55,690 nt of DNA from CAZNVG01 sp964576475. GTDB taxonomy: Bacteria > Patescibacteriota > Saccharimonadia > Saccharimonadales > CAZNVG01. Numbering within the stretch: the first letter of the stretch is position 1; every line of letters begins with the position of its first letter. Shown in pieces: positions 24,965 to 33,550 of this stretch. The stretch covers positions 1 through 55,690 of the forward strand of contig CAZNVG010000005.1 in NCBI GenBank assembly GCA_964576475.1, written 5' to 3'. The notes beneath the pieces are model-generated. The model saw only the letters and a list, made by a program, of their open reading frames with translations, was not told where the DNA came from and did no database searches. Position numbers and translations under genes: made by a program.

Positions 24965-27900
24965 TTAGTTACCTATTCCAAATATTTTTTGTAATGTGGT
25001 GAATATGATGGTGAATACGTTCTCGGATGCCCTACCAATGATGGCGGTTTGTGGATCTGAGAGTGCACTATTTCCACTCCTATCCCCAGAAACTGCTCGT
25101 ATTTGGTAAATACTAGATGTCGGTATATCCGACACAACAACAGTATGCTCGAGCGATAGCCGAGCATCCTCTGCTGTTCTGTTGGTCAAATCGCCACCTT
25201 CACCTTGTCCAAATGCTACCTGAGAAGTTGCTGGTTCGTCTGTCTTCCATGACACAATGATCTGCCCACGTGCTTGTCCACCATTGCCTCGTACACTTGT
25301 CTCGATGCTGACGTCGCTAATCTTTGGTGGTCGTGTATCCAGTGCCGTATGGAATGTCTGTGTATCTGACGTAGCAGTGTTACCAGCACTATCTCGAGAT
25401 GTAGCCACAAGGGTATAGTCGGTGTCATCTTCTAGTCCACGAATAGTCAGGGTGTGTTCGGTGGTGAGGGTGGAGCTGGTTTCTGCTAACTCCTTTCCGT
25501 TGAGCGCAGTATATGTAGCCGTTGAGGTGGTTGGTACGTTAGTCGTCCAGGTGACTTGTTTAGTGCTGCTTGGCTCACCTTCAACTGTGGAGATTCGTAA
25601 ATTGCTGATGCGGGGGCGAGCTGGTGTAGTGAATGAGTAGATGTCGCCCTGATACTCGTTTCCTTCAGGGTCAAGTCCATTCAGCTTGTAGAAGTACTTG
25701 CTTCCATCGTCTAGCTCGCTAAGTCGCATGCTGTAGGAAGATAGCTCGCTGGATGTGTCTATTTCTTTAACTGCACCGAAGGCTTCTGACTTCCCGTAAT
25801 AGAGCTTTACTTTGCTGGCATTGAGCGAAGTCAGGTTAATAACCGCCCCTGACACAGAAACTTCCGAAGCACTTACTTCGCTGAATGTTGGCGCGGGCAA
25901 TGTAACGAAACTATGTTCCTGCGATGTGCCGGTGTTGCCGTCAGAATCTGTCCAGTGCGCAACGTAATAATATCGAGTGCCAGGCTGGAGGTTGGTAAGA
26001 TTCACCGAATGATTGGACGATTGGATTGAATTACCGATTTCAGCAGGGAAGTAGCTTCCAGGTGTTGTTCCGATAGAGACTTTCGAGTCACTTTCTCGAT
26101 CGGTGAACCAAAACAGTGTTGCTTTCCTGGTGGTGATGTCTTTTTCCCGAGGCTGGTCAGTGTCTGCCGTTAATTTAGCCGGTTCCGTGAAGCGGCCGGT
26201 TGGTCGACGACTAGCGGAAGTCGATGGCACGCTGCAATTACCGGCATTGTCGCAGGCTTTAATTTTGTAGTAATACAGCACTTGGTTTAAGCCAGAGTCA
26301 ACGAAGCTAGTATTCGTTGACGACGTTGAACCTACCTCGTCATACGTAGCGTCGTCAGTAGAACGTAGAATTCTGTACGACGCCACCCCAGAACCTTCCT
26401 GCGAAGGTGGACTCCAAGAGGATGCTAGCTTCCAAGTGCTCGTAGCTCTAATTGAGACATCAGATAGCTCAAGGTTTTGAGGTACGCCTGGAGCGGTTGT
26501 CGTGGCGGTGAAGGTTATGCTGGCGACTTTCGTATTATCGAAGTTGCCTGTGATGTCCTTAGTGGCTATATAAAAGGTGTTGACTCCTTGTTGAGTCGCA
26601 TATGGGCCCGCAGCAAGCTGTGTAATACCCGCGCCAGTTAGATTGCAGTTGCTGCCATCCGCCGCAATAGTGACATTTACCGTCCAGCAATAGTTTGTTT
26701 GGCTCGACGAGCCGTATAGCGTTGTCGGTATGTCCCATGTGAATGAGAATGAGTTCTCGGTATTAGACGACGGGGTAACTGAGAGATTGTTTGGTGCATC
26801 ACTTGCGGTGTGCGTGATAAGGAATATTCCCATGTTGTACGCACCGTTTACGTTCCCTGCATTATCCAAGATGATCATTGTGATAGCGTTTACGCCCGCC
26901 ACAGAGTCATCAAGTCTGTCGAAATCGGCAGGTACCGTAGTGAGGCTACCTGCGCTCACAGGTATGACATCAGATACGTCCCGAGGATTGCCGCTTGTAT
27001 GGTTAGCGCCGTACCAGTTCTGGCTAGATGCATCACATCCACTAAATCCTGTAATTGCACTTGTGACACAGTACTTATACCCCGCGATTCCTGACCCGTT
27101 ATCCTGGAAAGAAGCTTGTGATAACCACGTCAAAGTTATGGTTTTAGAATTCACAGCTGAAGGCAGGTTGTATAGCGTTCCTGCTTGAGGTAGATCATTA
27201 TCATAGGAGAAACTTGATGTTGTAGGTGTGCTCAGATTGCCGAAATTGTCGAGCGCCTGAAGTATAACGTAGTAGGTAGATCCTGTGCTGAATGAAGAGT
27301 TGAGCTGGTTAGCAATTTCTAAGTAGGTGCCGGTAATTGCGTACTGGCACGCACCATTCGTGTTTATCTCGCTGGTTCCGCCAATCATGCCAGCTGTGGA
27401 CGAGAGATCAGGGTTGCTGTCTGTACCAACATATACACAATAGCCGGCGGTCCCAGACTCAGCATCAACTACGGAGTCCCACGAGAAGTACGGAATTGTT
27501 CTTGCCCAACCGCCATCATTGATTATTTCTCCACCGTCGCTGTTACGCATGACCAAGTTTTGCGGAGAGGTGGGCGGTTCTTCGTCAACCAGATATTCAA
27601 TCGACACTGCAGAGACATGGAAATCGTTGCTGGAATTTGATGACATTTGCAACAAATACTGTACGTATCGAGCGCCATTCTCGCCACCGCATCTACTGGT
27701 GCTTAAAGCTTGCCCGCTACTGATAAGTCCACAATATCTGTATTCTCCAGTTGCAGCTTCGGTCGTTCCGGTTCTAGCAAATAAGCCGACATTACCAGTG
27801 CCTGAAGTGTCTATAGTAACGTTTCCGAACATAGTTCCTGTCGTTCCGAGGTCATACACGGGAGACTCGATCTGGCCAGTATAGCCACCTTGGAATTCTT

Positions 27901-29953
27901 CAATTGAAAATGCAGTGTTGTTTACGCGTGCGACTGAGTCGTAACTTATTATGCTCCTCACGGTCAGGAAGCCTCCCCAGGCTCGAAGTCTTGCGAGCAC
28001 ATCTCCCGTCTCTGTAGTGTCCTCTACGTCAACTTCCTCGTAACTTCGGCCAGAGTCGGTACTGATGTAATAGTCACTTCCCCCGTCAACTTTTGCAACT
28101 TGCTTAATGCGAACAAAGCTGCCGAATGGCAGTTTCTTGGGGTTGTTAACCACTGAGCTTGTGTTAGCAGGGTAATGATCGAGGTAGCTTGCCGTGTAGT
28201 ACGGCACGGAATTATCGCACTGCCCCGGTTTCGTAAAGTACAGAGCCTCGGAGTAGCTGACGTCAGCGTCAATCTCAAAAAAGCCCGGCGTATCACCACA
28301 GCTGTAATTGTCGTTAGCCACCGATACATCGTATTCAATAGCACGGGGTTTTGACCGATCCCATGTCGCACTATTTGTGAGCCAGCCGTTTGAGTGGTTA
28401 CGTAGTTCCACAAACCCGTTGCTATCAACAGTGTAATCCCATCGGCTACTCCAGCCGTCACCCAAAGTTGGTTGTGCGTATTTCGTGATGGTGCTGTTTG
28501 CAAAATCTGAGACATAGATATTATTGTCTGGACCAATATCAAGTGTCGCTGCGTTGCTATTCCATTTAGACAGAAAGACACCAGCACTGGTGAAAACCTG
28601 CACTCGTCCGTTGCCTCCGTCGCTGACGAATATTTTTCCTGTTGAATCGACTGCAATAGCACCAGGATGATCAAACTGACCATTTCCAGTGCCGTATGAG
28701 CCAAGTTGGTGGAATGGAATATCTCCAGGATTCATAGTCAGGTCGCCACCGATGATGACTATACGGTTATTACCGTAGTCATTTATACCTACCTGATATC
28801 CGCCATCCTTGGGGATACATGTAGCCATGCGCGGATCGTCAAACTTGCCGTAGTCAGTACCATATTCGCCTGCCGAAGCTATAAAAAATCCACCAGTACT
28901 CCACCACTGGATGCGATTATTTCCATTGTCCACAATATAGAGACTGTTAGAATCGCATACTGCAATGCCAGTAGGATTAATCATCTCGCCGTCACCGGTG
29001 CCCGAACTACCAAAACCAAACTGGTATGAGCCATCACTTCCGGAGTACACCTTTACGAAATTTCCCTGGTCAATCACGTAGAGGTTACCATTTCCGGGGT
29101 GTATAGATATTTGTGAAGGGTCGTTGAGCTCGCCCGCTCCTGTGCCGGCTTCACCGATGAGATCGACGAAGTCGCCGCTGCTGTCATATTTTACGACCCT
29201 TGAATTACCAGAATCAGCCACATATACGTTTCCGCTTGAATCAACCGTCACACCTTTAGGATTTTGTAGATTATTGTTACCAGAACCAGCACCGCCCCAA
29301 CTATCCAGCGTGGCAGTAGTTGAGGTGTTGGTTGGAAAATCACTCTTGAGATTGAGAATAGAATCAGTCGCAGTCGAGTTTGCCCCAGCATTGCCGTAAT
29401 ACATGAAGATTGTCTGGCCAGTTTGTATTGGGACCTGGACCAGCACACTGGCCCATTGACCATCGACTTTGTCTATGAGGTAGTACGGAAGGTCTGTATC
29501 GTTTGTATCAGAGGTAAACCTGAGGTCATCGAAGCTTGATCTCATGGCTGATTTATACTGAACAGTTAGCTGTACGTTTACGTTTGTTTCGGCAGCAGGA
29601 ACGATATCTAATAAAACAGATTGACGCCGTGTCCATGACGTGTCGCAAGCACTCGTGTTACACCAAGCAATAGCACCACCCGAGTCATCGAGCGTTAAGT
29701 CGGTGTCTGCAACAACGCCGGTCTTAGAGGCATATTGGTTTTGTGTATTTGTGCCAACACCCCCAGACCAATCTGTCTGAGATAGCTGTGAGTAGGCACC
29801 TAGTTTTGTGGCAGGCGCAAGCGGAATAAGGAGCACGAACGCAAATGATGCGAGAAAGACAAACGACCATAATCGACGAGAACGCCAAAGAGACGCGATA
29901 CCGCGTCCTCTCATTTCAGACCGATCTGTTTTTGACCTCAGTTTCATGTTCAT
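24965..29953 (-). CDS. Giant surface protein with DUF2341, NHL propeller and fibronectin-III-like domains
   Basis: 1662 aa. Basic N-tail, TM/signal helix (about 29-50), DUF2341 domain (about 105-205), then about six NHL repeats (about 215-495: NPKGVTVDSSGNVYVADSGN and variants) forming a beta-propeller, a jelly-roll-like region, and Ig/fn3 modules like those of the 1381-aa protein. Tail GRASENVFTIIFTTLQKIFG. An NHL propeller inserted after DUF2341 is the main difference from the neighbour. NHL propellers bind proteins, RNA or glycans; surface adhesion is the likely role. First gene of a four-gene operon (giant, giant, ATPase, permease); start ATG 29953 lacks a strong ribosome site, and a second ATG lies two codons later. 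Confidence 0.8.
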   Translation of the reverse strand: MNMKLRSKTDRSEMRGRGIASLWRSRRLWSFVFLASFAFVLLIPLAPATKLGAYSQLSQTDWSGGVGTNTQNQYASKTGVVADTDLTLDDSGGAIAWCNTSACDTSWTRRQSVLLDIVPAAETNVNVQLTVQYKSAMRSSFDDLRFTSDTNDTDLPYYLIDKVDGQWASVLVQVPIQTGQTIFMYYGNAGANSTATDSILNLKSDFPTNTSTTATLDSWGGAGSGNNNLQNPKGVTVDSSGNVYVADSGNSRVVKYDSSGDFVDLIGEAGTGAGELNDPSQISIHPGNGNLYVIDQGNFVKVYSGSDGSYQFGFGSSGTGDGEMINPTGIAVCDSNSLYIVDNGNNRIQWWSTGGFFIASAGEYGTDYGKFDDPRMATCIPKDGGYQVGINDYGNNRIVIIGGDLTMNPGDIPFHQLGSYGTGNGQFDHPGAIAVDSTGKIFVSDGGNGRVQVFTSAGVFLSKWNSNAATLDIGPDNNIYVSDFANSTITKYAQPTLGDGWSSRWDYTVDSNGFVELRNHSNGWLTNSATWDRSKPRAIEYDVSVANDNYSCGDTPGFFEIDADVSYSEALYFTKPGQCDNSVPYYTASYLDHYPANTSSVVNNPKKLPFGSFVRIKQVAKVDGGSDYYISTDSGRSYEEVDVEDTTETGDVLARLRAWGGFLTVRSIISYDSVARVNNTAFSIEEFQGGYTGQIESPVYDLGTTGTMFGNVTIDTSGTGNVGLFARTGTTEAATGEYRYCGLISSGQALSTSRCGGENGARYVQYLLQMSSNSSNDFHVSAVSIEYLVDEEPPTSPQNLVMRNSDGGEIINDGGWARTIPYFSWDSVVDAESGTAGYCVYVGTDSNPDLSSTAGMIGGTSEINTNGACQYAITGTYLEIANQLNSSFSTGSTYYVILQALDNFGNLSTPTTSSFSYDNDLPQAGTLYNLPSAVNSKTITLTWLSQASFQDNGSGIAGYKYCVTSAITGFSGCDASSQNWYGANHTSGNPRDVSDVIPVSAGSLTTVPADFDRLDDSVAGVNAITMIILDNAGNVNGAYNMGIFLITHTASDAPNNLSVTPSSNTENSFSFTWDIPTTLYGSSSQTNYCWTVNVTIAADGSNCNLTGAGITQLAAGPYATQQGVNTFYIATKDITGNFDNTKVASITFTATTTAPGVPQNLELSDVSIRATSTWKLASSWSPPSQEGSGVASYRILRSTDDATYDEVGSTSSTNTSFVDSGLNQVLYYYKIKACDNAGNCSVPSTSASRRPTGRFTEPAKLTADTDQPREKDITTRKATLFWFTDRESDSKVSIGTTPGSYFPAEIGNSIQSSNHSVNLTNLQPGTRYYYVAHWTDSDGNTGTSQEHSFVTLPAPTFSEVSASEVSVSGAVINLTSLNASKVKLYYGKSEAFGAVKEIDTSSELSSYSMRLSELDDGSKYFYKLNGLDPEGNEYQGDIYSFTTPARPRISNLRISTVEGEPSSTKQVTWTTNVPTTSTATYTALNGKELAETSSTLTTEHTLTIRGLEDDTDYTLVATSRDSAGNTATSDTQTFHTALDTRPPKISDVSIETSVRGNGGQARGQIIVSWKTDEPATSQVAFGQGEGGDLTNRTAEDARLSLEHTVVVSDIPTSSIYQIRAVSGDRSGNSALSDPQTAIIGRASENVFTIIFTTLQKIFGIGN
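25068..25478 (-). repeat. 411-bp near-perfect repeat, copy B
   Basis: Partner of 20921-21331, at the 3' end of the 1662-aa gene. A shorter near-identical block (around 22010-22060 and 26150-26210) lies further upstream in both genes. Confidence 0.9.
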
Positions 29954-29977
29954 AAAATGCTTAAGCTCTTAGCGCTT

Positions 29978-29986
29978 ATTCTAACA
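29978..29986 (-). promoter_or_regulatory. Extended -10 promoter of the first giant-protein operon
   Basis: Minus strand TGTTAGAAT, about 25 nt before the ATG at 29953. Confidence 0.45.
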
Positions 29987-30012
29987 TGAACACTGCCCCG
30001 AGGGCACCCCTT

Positions 30013-30618
30013 TTAATACTGCTTCAGTGTCACCCCTGTTGCAATGCGGAGTAATTTTCTAGAGCTTTGTTGGTGCATGTACACAGCCACGTAGTGAAAT
30101 GCGGTGTCTCGTTTTTTCTCCACAGGAGTATTCCTATCGGCCATCACTGTGAAGTAGTCTTTAGCTACTGATTCCTCATCAAAATAATCAATGAAATACG
30201 AAGTAGCACCATCAGTGTTTTTGTTGTTTTTGAAAGTTTCGAGAATAGTGTCGTTTAGTGAAATAAGTCGGTCAGTGCGACGTTCCGAAGTAACTACCGA
30301 AATTCGTCCGCTCAACGGTTTACCTTGTTCGGGTTGATTCAGAATGGTGTACTGCAACGGACCGTCAGTAGGACCTGTGTTGTCGTTTGCGGAAATAGTC
30401 AGCGACTGAGGTGTTGTCGTTTGTGTGGTGTCTGGAGCGCTATTGTTCGCATAGACAGCGAGAATAGCTACAACCAGCAACATCAAACTACAAAGAATAA
30501 CTCCGCGAGTTTTTGTAAATGCACGACCTAATATTTTTTTGAGTATTTTAGGCTGAAGCAAAGTTAGCACAAGCCCAGGGAGTGCAATACAAAGCAGTAG
30601 ACCAAGTAGATAGGGCAC
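30013..30618 (-). CDS. Membrane protein with two N-terminal helices and an outside domain, unknown
   Basis: 201 aa. TM helices at about 3-20 and 38-57, separated by a basic loop (QPKILKKILGRAFTKTRG), then an extracellular region of about 140 residues with a Thr/Gln linker (APDTTQTTTPQS) and an alpha/beta domain. The second half (RTDRLISLNDTILETFKNN, DYFDEESVAKDYF) may be helical. No known motif. Upstream of and in the same direction as the giant-protein operon, with about 60 nt between, so it could be co-expressed. Confidence 0.65.
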   Translation of the reverse strand: MPYLLGLLLCIALPGLVLTLLQPKILKKILGRAFTKTRGVILCSLMLLVVAILAVYANNSAPDTTQTTTPQSLTISANDNTGPTDGPLQYTILNQPEQGKPLSGRISVVTSERRTDRLISLNDTILETFKNNKNTDGATSYFIDYFDEESVAKDYFTVMADRNTPVEKKRDTAFHYVAVYMHQQSSRKLLRIATGVTLKQY

Positions 30619-30755
30619 CAGTTAAAACCTTTCGTTACCATATGCAGTATATAGTATTTGGCCTGCATGCATGACGACATCATGGTGTCGTTGAAGCTGC
30701 TGTATGTAAGATTCTGTACAGCAGCTAAGTATCCGATCGCTTATCTTAGTTGGGT

Positions 30756-31202
30756 ATGAAAACTCCATATCCACCAACCTACCAAACAGCAAAACTTCAG
30801 ACGAAAGCATATCGCAATCTTAAGCTCGCGGTCGCAGAATTGCTTAAGCCTCATGGGTTGAGCATGATCCAGTGGGCGGCGCTGGGGGTGATAAAAGACG
30901 CTGGCAAGAGAGGCACGCAGATGAGTGATATTGCGAGTGAACTTTCTACTTCTTTGGCTTTTACGACGAACACTATTGATATATTGGCGTCACGTAGACT
31001 TGTCCGACGCAAAGCCAGTCCTACTGATAAACGCGTTAGGACGGTTATTATCACGACAACGGCAGAGAAGATTATTGACGATTATGAACTGCAACTGCAA
31101 AAGTCAGTACGCACTGATTTGTTCGCAAAAGCAGGTATTAGTAAAGACGAACACGACGCGTATTTACATGTGCTTGCCAAGCTTGCTGATGTAAAACTTT
31201 AG
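30756..31202 (+). CDS. MarR-family transcription regulator
   Basis: 148 aa from ATG 30756. Winged-helix HTH is clear: LSMIQWAALGVIKDAG, MSDIASELSTSLAFTTNTIDIL and the wing RKASPTDKRVRTVIITTTAEK (DKR-R wing signature). Dimerisation helices at both ends. A TATCTT box 8 nt before the ATG and no Shine-Dalgarno suggest a leaderless mRNA. It faces the DUF1295 gene convergently, overlapping it by 4 nt, and diverges from the membrane protein at 30618, which is its most likely target. Ligand unknown. Confidence 0.85.
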   Translation: MKTPYPPTYQTAKLQTKAYRNLKLAVAELLKPHGLSMIQWAALGVIKDAGKRGTQMSDIASELSTSLAFTTNTIDILASRRLVRRKASPTDKRVRTVIITTTAEKIIDDYELQLQKSVRTDLFAKAGISKDEHDAYLHVLAKLADVKL

Positions 31203-31963
31203 CGTGGTCGGCGGGGAATAAACTTACTAGTGTGTTTAGCGTATTCGCGAAACTCTGGGTTGTTGGACATTTTCTTCTCAAGCAGCGGCACTCCTGAGAC
31301 ATATAGCAGTAAGCCATTGATAGTAAGTGGGCTCGCCAGCAGCCAGATTGCCCATGGCATACTGCCAAGGCTAATAATCCAGATTCCCCACCACATAGTT
31401 GCCTCACCAAAATAATTAGGGTGGCGGGTGTATTGCCAAAGGCCGGTAGTCATTACTTTGCCTTTATTTTTGGGCTTTGCGACAAAATCTCGAAGTTCTC
31501 TGTCTCCAACAGATTCAAAGAAAAATCCAAATATCCATACCAACACGCCACTCAGTAAAAAGTAGTAACCAAGCGTGCTGACGTCATGAGAGTTTACATA
31601 AATGACAGGCTGCACAATGACCCACATTAGTAGTGCCTGAAGCAGGTACACCTGAAGGTATGCTCGAAACAGTGCAGATTTACCCCATTGTTTGCGCCAC
31701 TCGGCGTATCGCCAGTCCTCGCCACGTCCTCGATTTCTTCGAATAATATGCCACGCGAGTCGTACGCCCCAGACTGTGACTAATAGTGTGACGATGAGAT
31801 GATTGACACTAATAACGTCAGTTTTCATAAAGCTATACCAAGCAACCACTACAAAGCCTAAGCCCCAGAGTGGATCGACGATACTGTTATCCTTCAGTAG
31901 CTGACCGATAATAAATGCTCCGTGGAAGAGCGCCAAAATTATTAGTAGACTTGTCCAGATCAT
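31199..31963 (-). CDS. DUF1295 / steroid 5-alpha-reductase-like membrane protein
   Basis: 254 aa, about six TM helices. The C-terminal catalytic-like region TTGLWQYTRHPNYFGEATMWWG and the following EKKMSNNPEFREYAKHTSKFIPRRP are typical of DUF1295, a family related to steroid reductases and isoprenylcysteine methyltransferases, with the NADPH/SAM-binding HPNYFGE motif intact. Substrate unknown, probably a lipid. Its 3' end overlaps marR by 4 nt convergently. Starts near the -10 TAAACT, so the leader is at most 2-3 nt. Confidence 0.85.
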   Translation of the reverse strand: MIWTSLLIILALFHGAFIIGQLLKDNSIVDPLWGLGFVVVAWYSFMKTDVISVNHLIVTLLVTVWGVRLAWHIIRRNRGRGEDWRYAEWRKQWGKSALFRAYLQVYLLQALLMWVIVQPVIYVNSHDVSTLGYYFLLSGVLVWIFGFFFESVGDRELRDFVAKPKNKGKVMTTGLWQYTRHPNYFGEATMWWGIWIISLGSMPWAIWLLASPLTINGLLLYVSGVPLLEKKMSNNPEFREYAKHTSKFIPRRPR

Positions 31964-31992
31964 ATTGCTAATAGTTTATCATGTGACGTTTA

Positions 31993-32030
31993 TAAAACGG
32001 CCGACCCTTCGCGAGGCAAAAGGCCGGCCG
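31993..32030 (-). terminator. Intrinsic terminator of the fasciclin gene
   Basis: CGGCCG (31998-32003) pairs with 32025-32030, with inner CCTT/AAGG. On the minus strand TTTTAT follows (complement of 31993-31997). Confidence 0.7.
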
Positions 32031-32053
32031 GTAATTGCTCCTCAGCAAGTAGC

Positions 32054-32623
32054 TTAGTTGGGCATTACCACTGTATCTATTACGTGGATAACACCGTTTT
32101 TAGCGGCAATGTCAGCCTTAGACACAGTGCTCATGCCACCTTTGGCGTCTGTTAGTGTGACTGTGCCGTTAGAAATATTTACCTTAAGTTGACCGCCCTG
32201 GACCGTTGTGAGAACTTGTCCGTCCTTCAAATCAGTACTCATAGCTTTAGCCGGTACAACATGATAGGTCAAAATGCCGGCGAGAGTTGTTTTGTTCTCT
32301 GGTTTCAAAAGTGACTCTACTGTTCCTGCTGGCAATTTTTCAAATGCTGCATTGGTTGGAGCGAAGACGGTAAACGGTCCTTCACCGCTCAGCGTCTCTG
32401 CTAATCCTGCTGCTTTTACAGCAGTAACTAATGTACTAAAGTCTGGATTTCCTGCAGCGATTTCGACAATGTTTTGTGTTGGCGCTTGTTGTTCGCTTGT
32501 CATAGATGAGTCGGCTGTCTTAGGTTCGTCTTTGTCATTGCGACTCATTGCGAACCACACGCCTCCTGCGACGACTACTGCTGCTATAATTACTCCGATA
32601 ACTACGTTTGATGATTTTTCCAT
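32054..32623 (-). CDS. Membrane-anchored fasciclin (FAS1) domain protein
   Basis: 189 aa. N-terminal TM anchor (about 7-26), a polar linker (27-50) and one FAS1 domain (about 52-189) with the H1 motif FTVFAPTNAAFEKLP, the central YHVVP and the H2 motif NGVIHVIDTVVMP. FAS1 domains mediate cell-cell or cell-matrix adhesion and are common in Saccharibacteria, where they may help host attachment. The TetR gene upstream is in the same orientation, so it may share a promoter or be regulated by it. Confidence 0.95.
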   Translation of the reverse strand: MEKSSNVVIGVIIAAVVVAGGVWFAMSRNDKDEPKTADSSMTSEQQAPTQNIVEIAAGNPDFSTLVTAVKAAGLAETLSGEGPFTVFAPTNAAFEKLPAGTVESLLKPENKTTLAGILTYHVVPAKAMSTDLKDGQVLTTVQGGQLKVNISNGTVTLTDAKGGMSTVSKADIAAKNGVIHVIDTVVMPN

Positions 32624-32684
32624 ATATCCCCTTTATTTATAATGCCCTTGTTCTGCCAGGTGTACGCTAGCGAAGCGATTACCG

Positions 32685-33257
32685 CTAGTTTCTCCTTTCT
32701 ATTGATCTATAAATGAACGTGACAATACCGTCTACGAGCTCCTTGCGTTCTTTCCCCTTCGGAGGGTTTGGAAAGTATTCCAGAACAAAGCCGTTGATAG
32801 CATGGGTTATTATCTTTGACTGCTCTTCAATATTGAGATTCGGGTCAAGCTCGCCAGCTTCAAGGCCAAGCTTTAATACTTCTTCGATGTGAAGATATGC
32901 TTTTGCTGGCACGTAGCCGTTTTTGAGTTTTGCGAACGTGGGTCGGAAGTGCAGGTAGTATTTCAAGACAAAAACGACATCTTCTGCATGATCAAACTGA
33001 AAGTTTACTCTTTGAGTCAATGCTTCGAGTGTAGATTTGGGTTTTTTGAGCGCGGCGCGTTCGATGCCTAATTTCGTGTTGGTTGAGTCAAAAATCGACT
33101 TAAGTAGCACGTCTTTATCCTTGAAATGGTGATATGTGACTGAGCTTGCAACCCCGGCACTCTGTGCCAATGTGCGCATACTCAATCCTTCGTAACTGCC
33201 TCGCGCAAATATGGACTTGCCGATATCAATCAAATGCTGTTTGGTGTCTGAACTCAT
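32685..33257 (-). CDS. TetR-family transcription regulator
   Basis: 190 aa. N-terminal HTH (about 10-55) with GLSMRTLAQSAGVASSVTYHHFKDKDVLL, a classic TetR DNA-binding region, then an all-helical ligand/dimer domain. Start ATG 33257 lies 6 nt after TATAAT (complement of 33264-33269), so the mRNA is leaderless. The promoter spacer contains the palindrome CGAACGTTCG, a probable operator for autorepression. Same strand and just upstream of the fasciclin gene, 61 nt apart, suggesting a shared transcript or a target. Ligand unknown. Confidence 0.9.
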   Translation of the reverse strand: MSSDTKQHLIDIGKSIFARGSYEGLSMRTLAQSAGVASSVTYHHFKDKDVLLKSIFDSTNTKLGIERAALKKPKSTLEALTQRVNFQFDHAEDVVFVLKYYLHFRPTFAKLKNGYVPAKAYLHIEEVLKLGLEAGELDPNLNIEEQSKIITHAINGFVLEYFPNPPKGKERKELVDGIVTFIYRSIERRN

Positions 33258-33263
33258 ATGAGT

Positions 33264-33291
33264 ATTATATCGAACGTTCGTTCTAATGCAA
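33264..33291 (-). promoter_or_regulatory. tetR promoter with overlapping operator
   Basis: TATAAT at 33264-33269, TTGCAT at 33286-33291 (16-nt spacer), and the perfect palindrome CGAACGTTCG at 33271-33280 between them, well placed for repression by the adjacent TetR protein. Confidence 0.65.
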
Positions 33292-33362
33292 CTAAATGGT
33301 GCAAATTCTACGACAATAAAAATCTGTAAACAAAAGCCCTATGGTGTCATACTACTTTGTAT

Positions 33363-33460
33363 TGACATTACATATGGTGGAATCACGTGAAATTCGTGAG
33401 CTGTGCCGCAACTGTGAACTGTTTTCTCCGTCGAAACCAGGAGCCAGACACACCAAAGAA
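33363..33460 (+). promoter_or_regulatory. Cobalamin (B12) riboswitch aptamer
   Basis: The conserved core is readable: GGTGGAATCACGTGAAATTC (33376-33395), a CACG/CGTG stem around TGAAATT, then GCTGTGCCGCAACTGTGAA (33400-33418) and the B12 box AGCCAGACACACC (33442-33454). These match the RF00174 order GGAA..GUGAAAUUC..GCUG..CCGCAACUGU..AGCCAG. The peripheral arms are short (class-II-like). It precedes a hairpin that hides the ribosome site of the 33551 gene. Confidence 0.85.
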
Positions 33461-33516
33461 ACGAAAATCCCGAGCAGGATAAAGCGTACTAACCAGTCTT
33501 TGACTGGTGGTTTACC

Positions 33517-33549
33517 TACCCTCGCTCGGCAAAAAAGCGAGGGTATTTT
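33517..33549 (+). terminator. Riboswitch expression platform: RBS-sequestering hairpin and terminator
   Basis: 10-bp stem TACCCTCGCT (33517-33526) with AGCGAGGGTA (33536-33545), then TTTT and the ATG at 33551. The 3' arm contains GAGGG, the only Shine-Dalgarno for that start (7-nt spacing), so folding blocks translation and can also terminate transcription. Upstream ACCAGT/ACTGGT (near 33492-33508) is a possible alternative partner hairpin. Confidence 0.75.
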
Positions 33550-33550
33550 A

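Noticed and set aside
28024..28704. 226-aa ORF inside the 1662-aa gene
   Set aside because: Same-strand frame shadow of the NHL-propeller coding region; Thr/Ile-rich with no domain.
33341..33550. N-terminal extension of the 444-aa protein
   Set aside because: The frame covers the cobalamin riboswitch and its hairpin; the ATG at 33551 has the only ribosome site.
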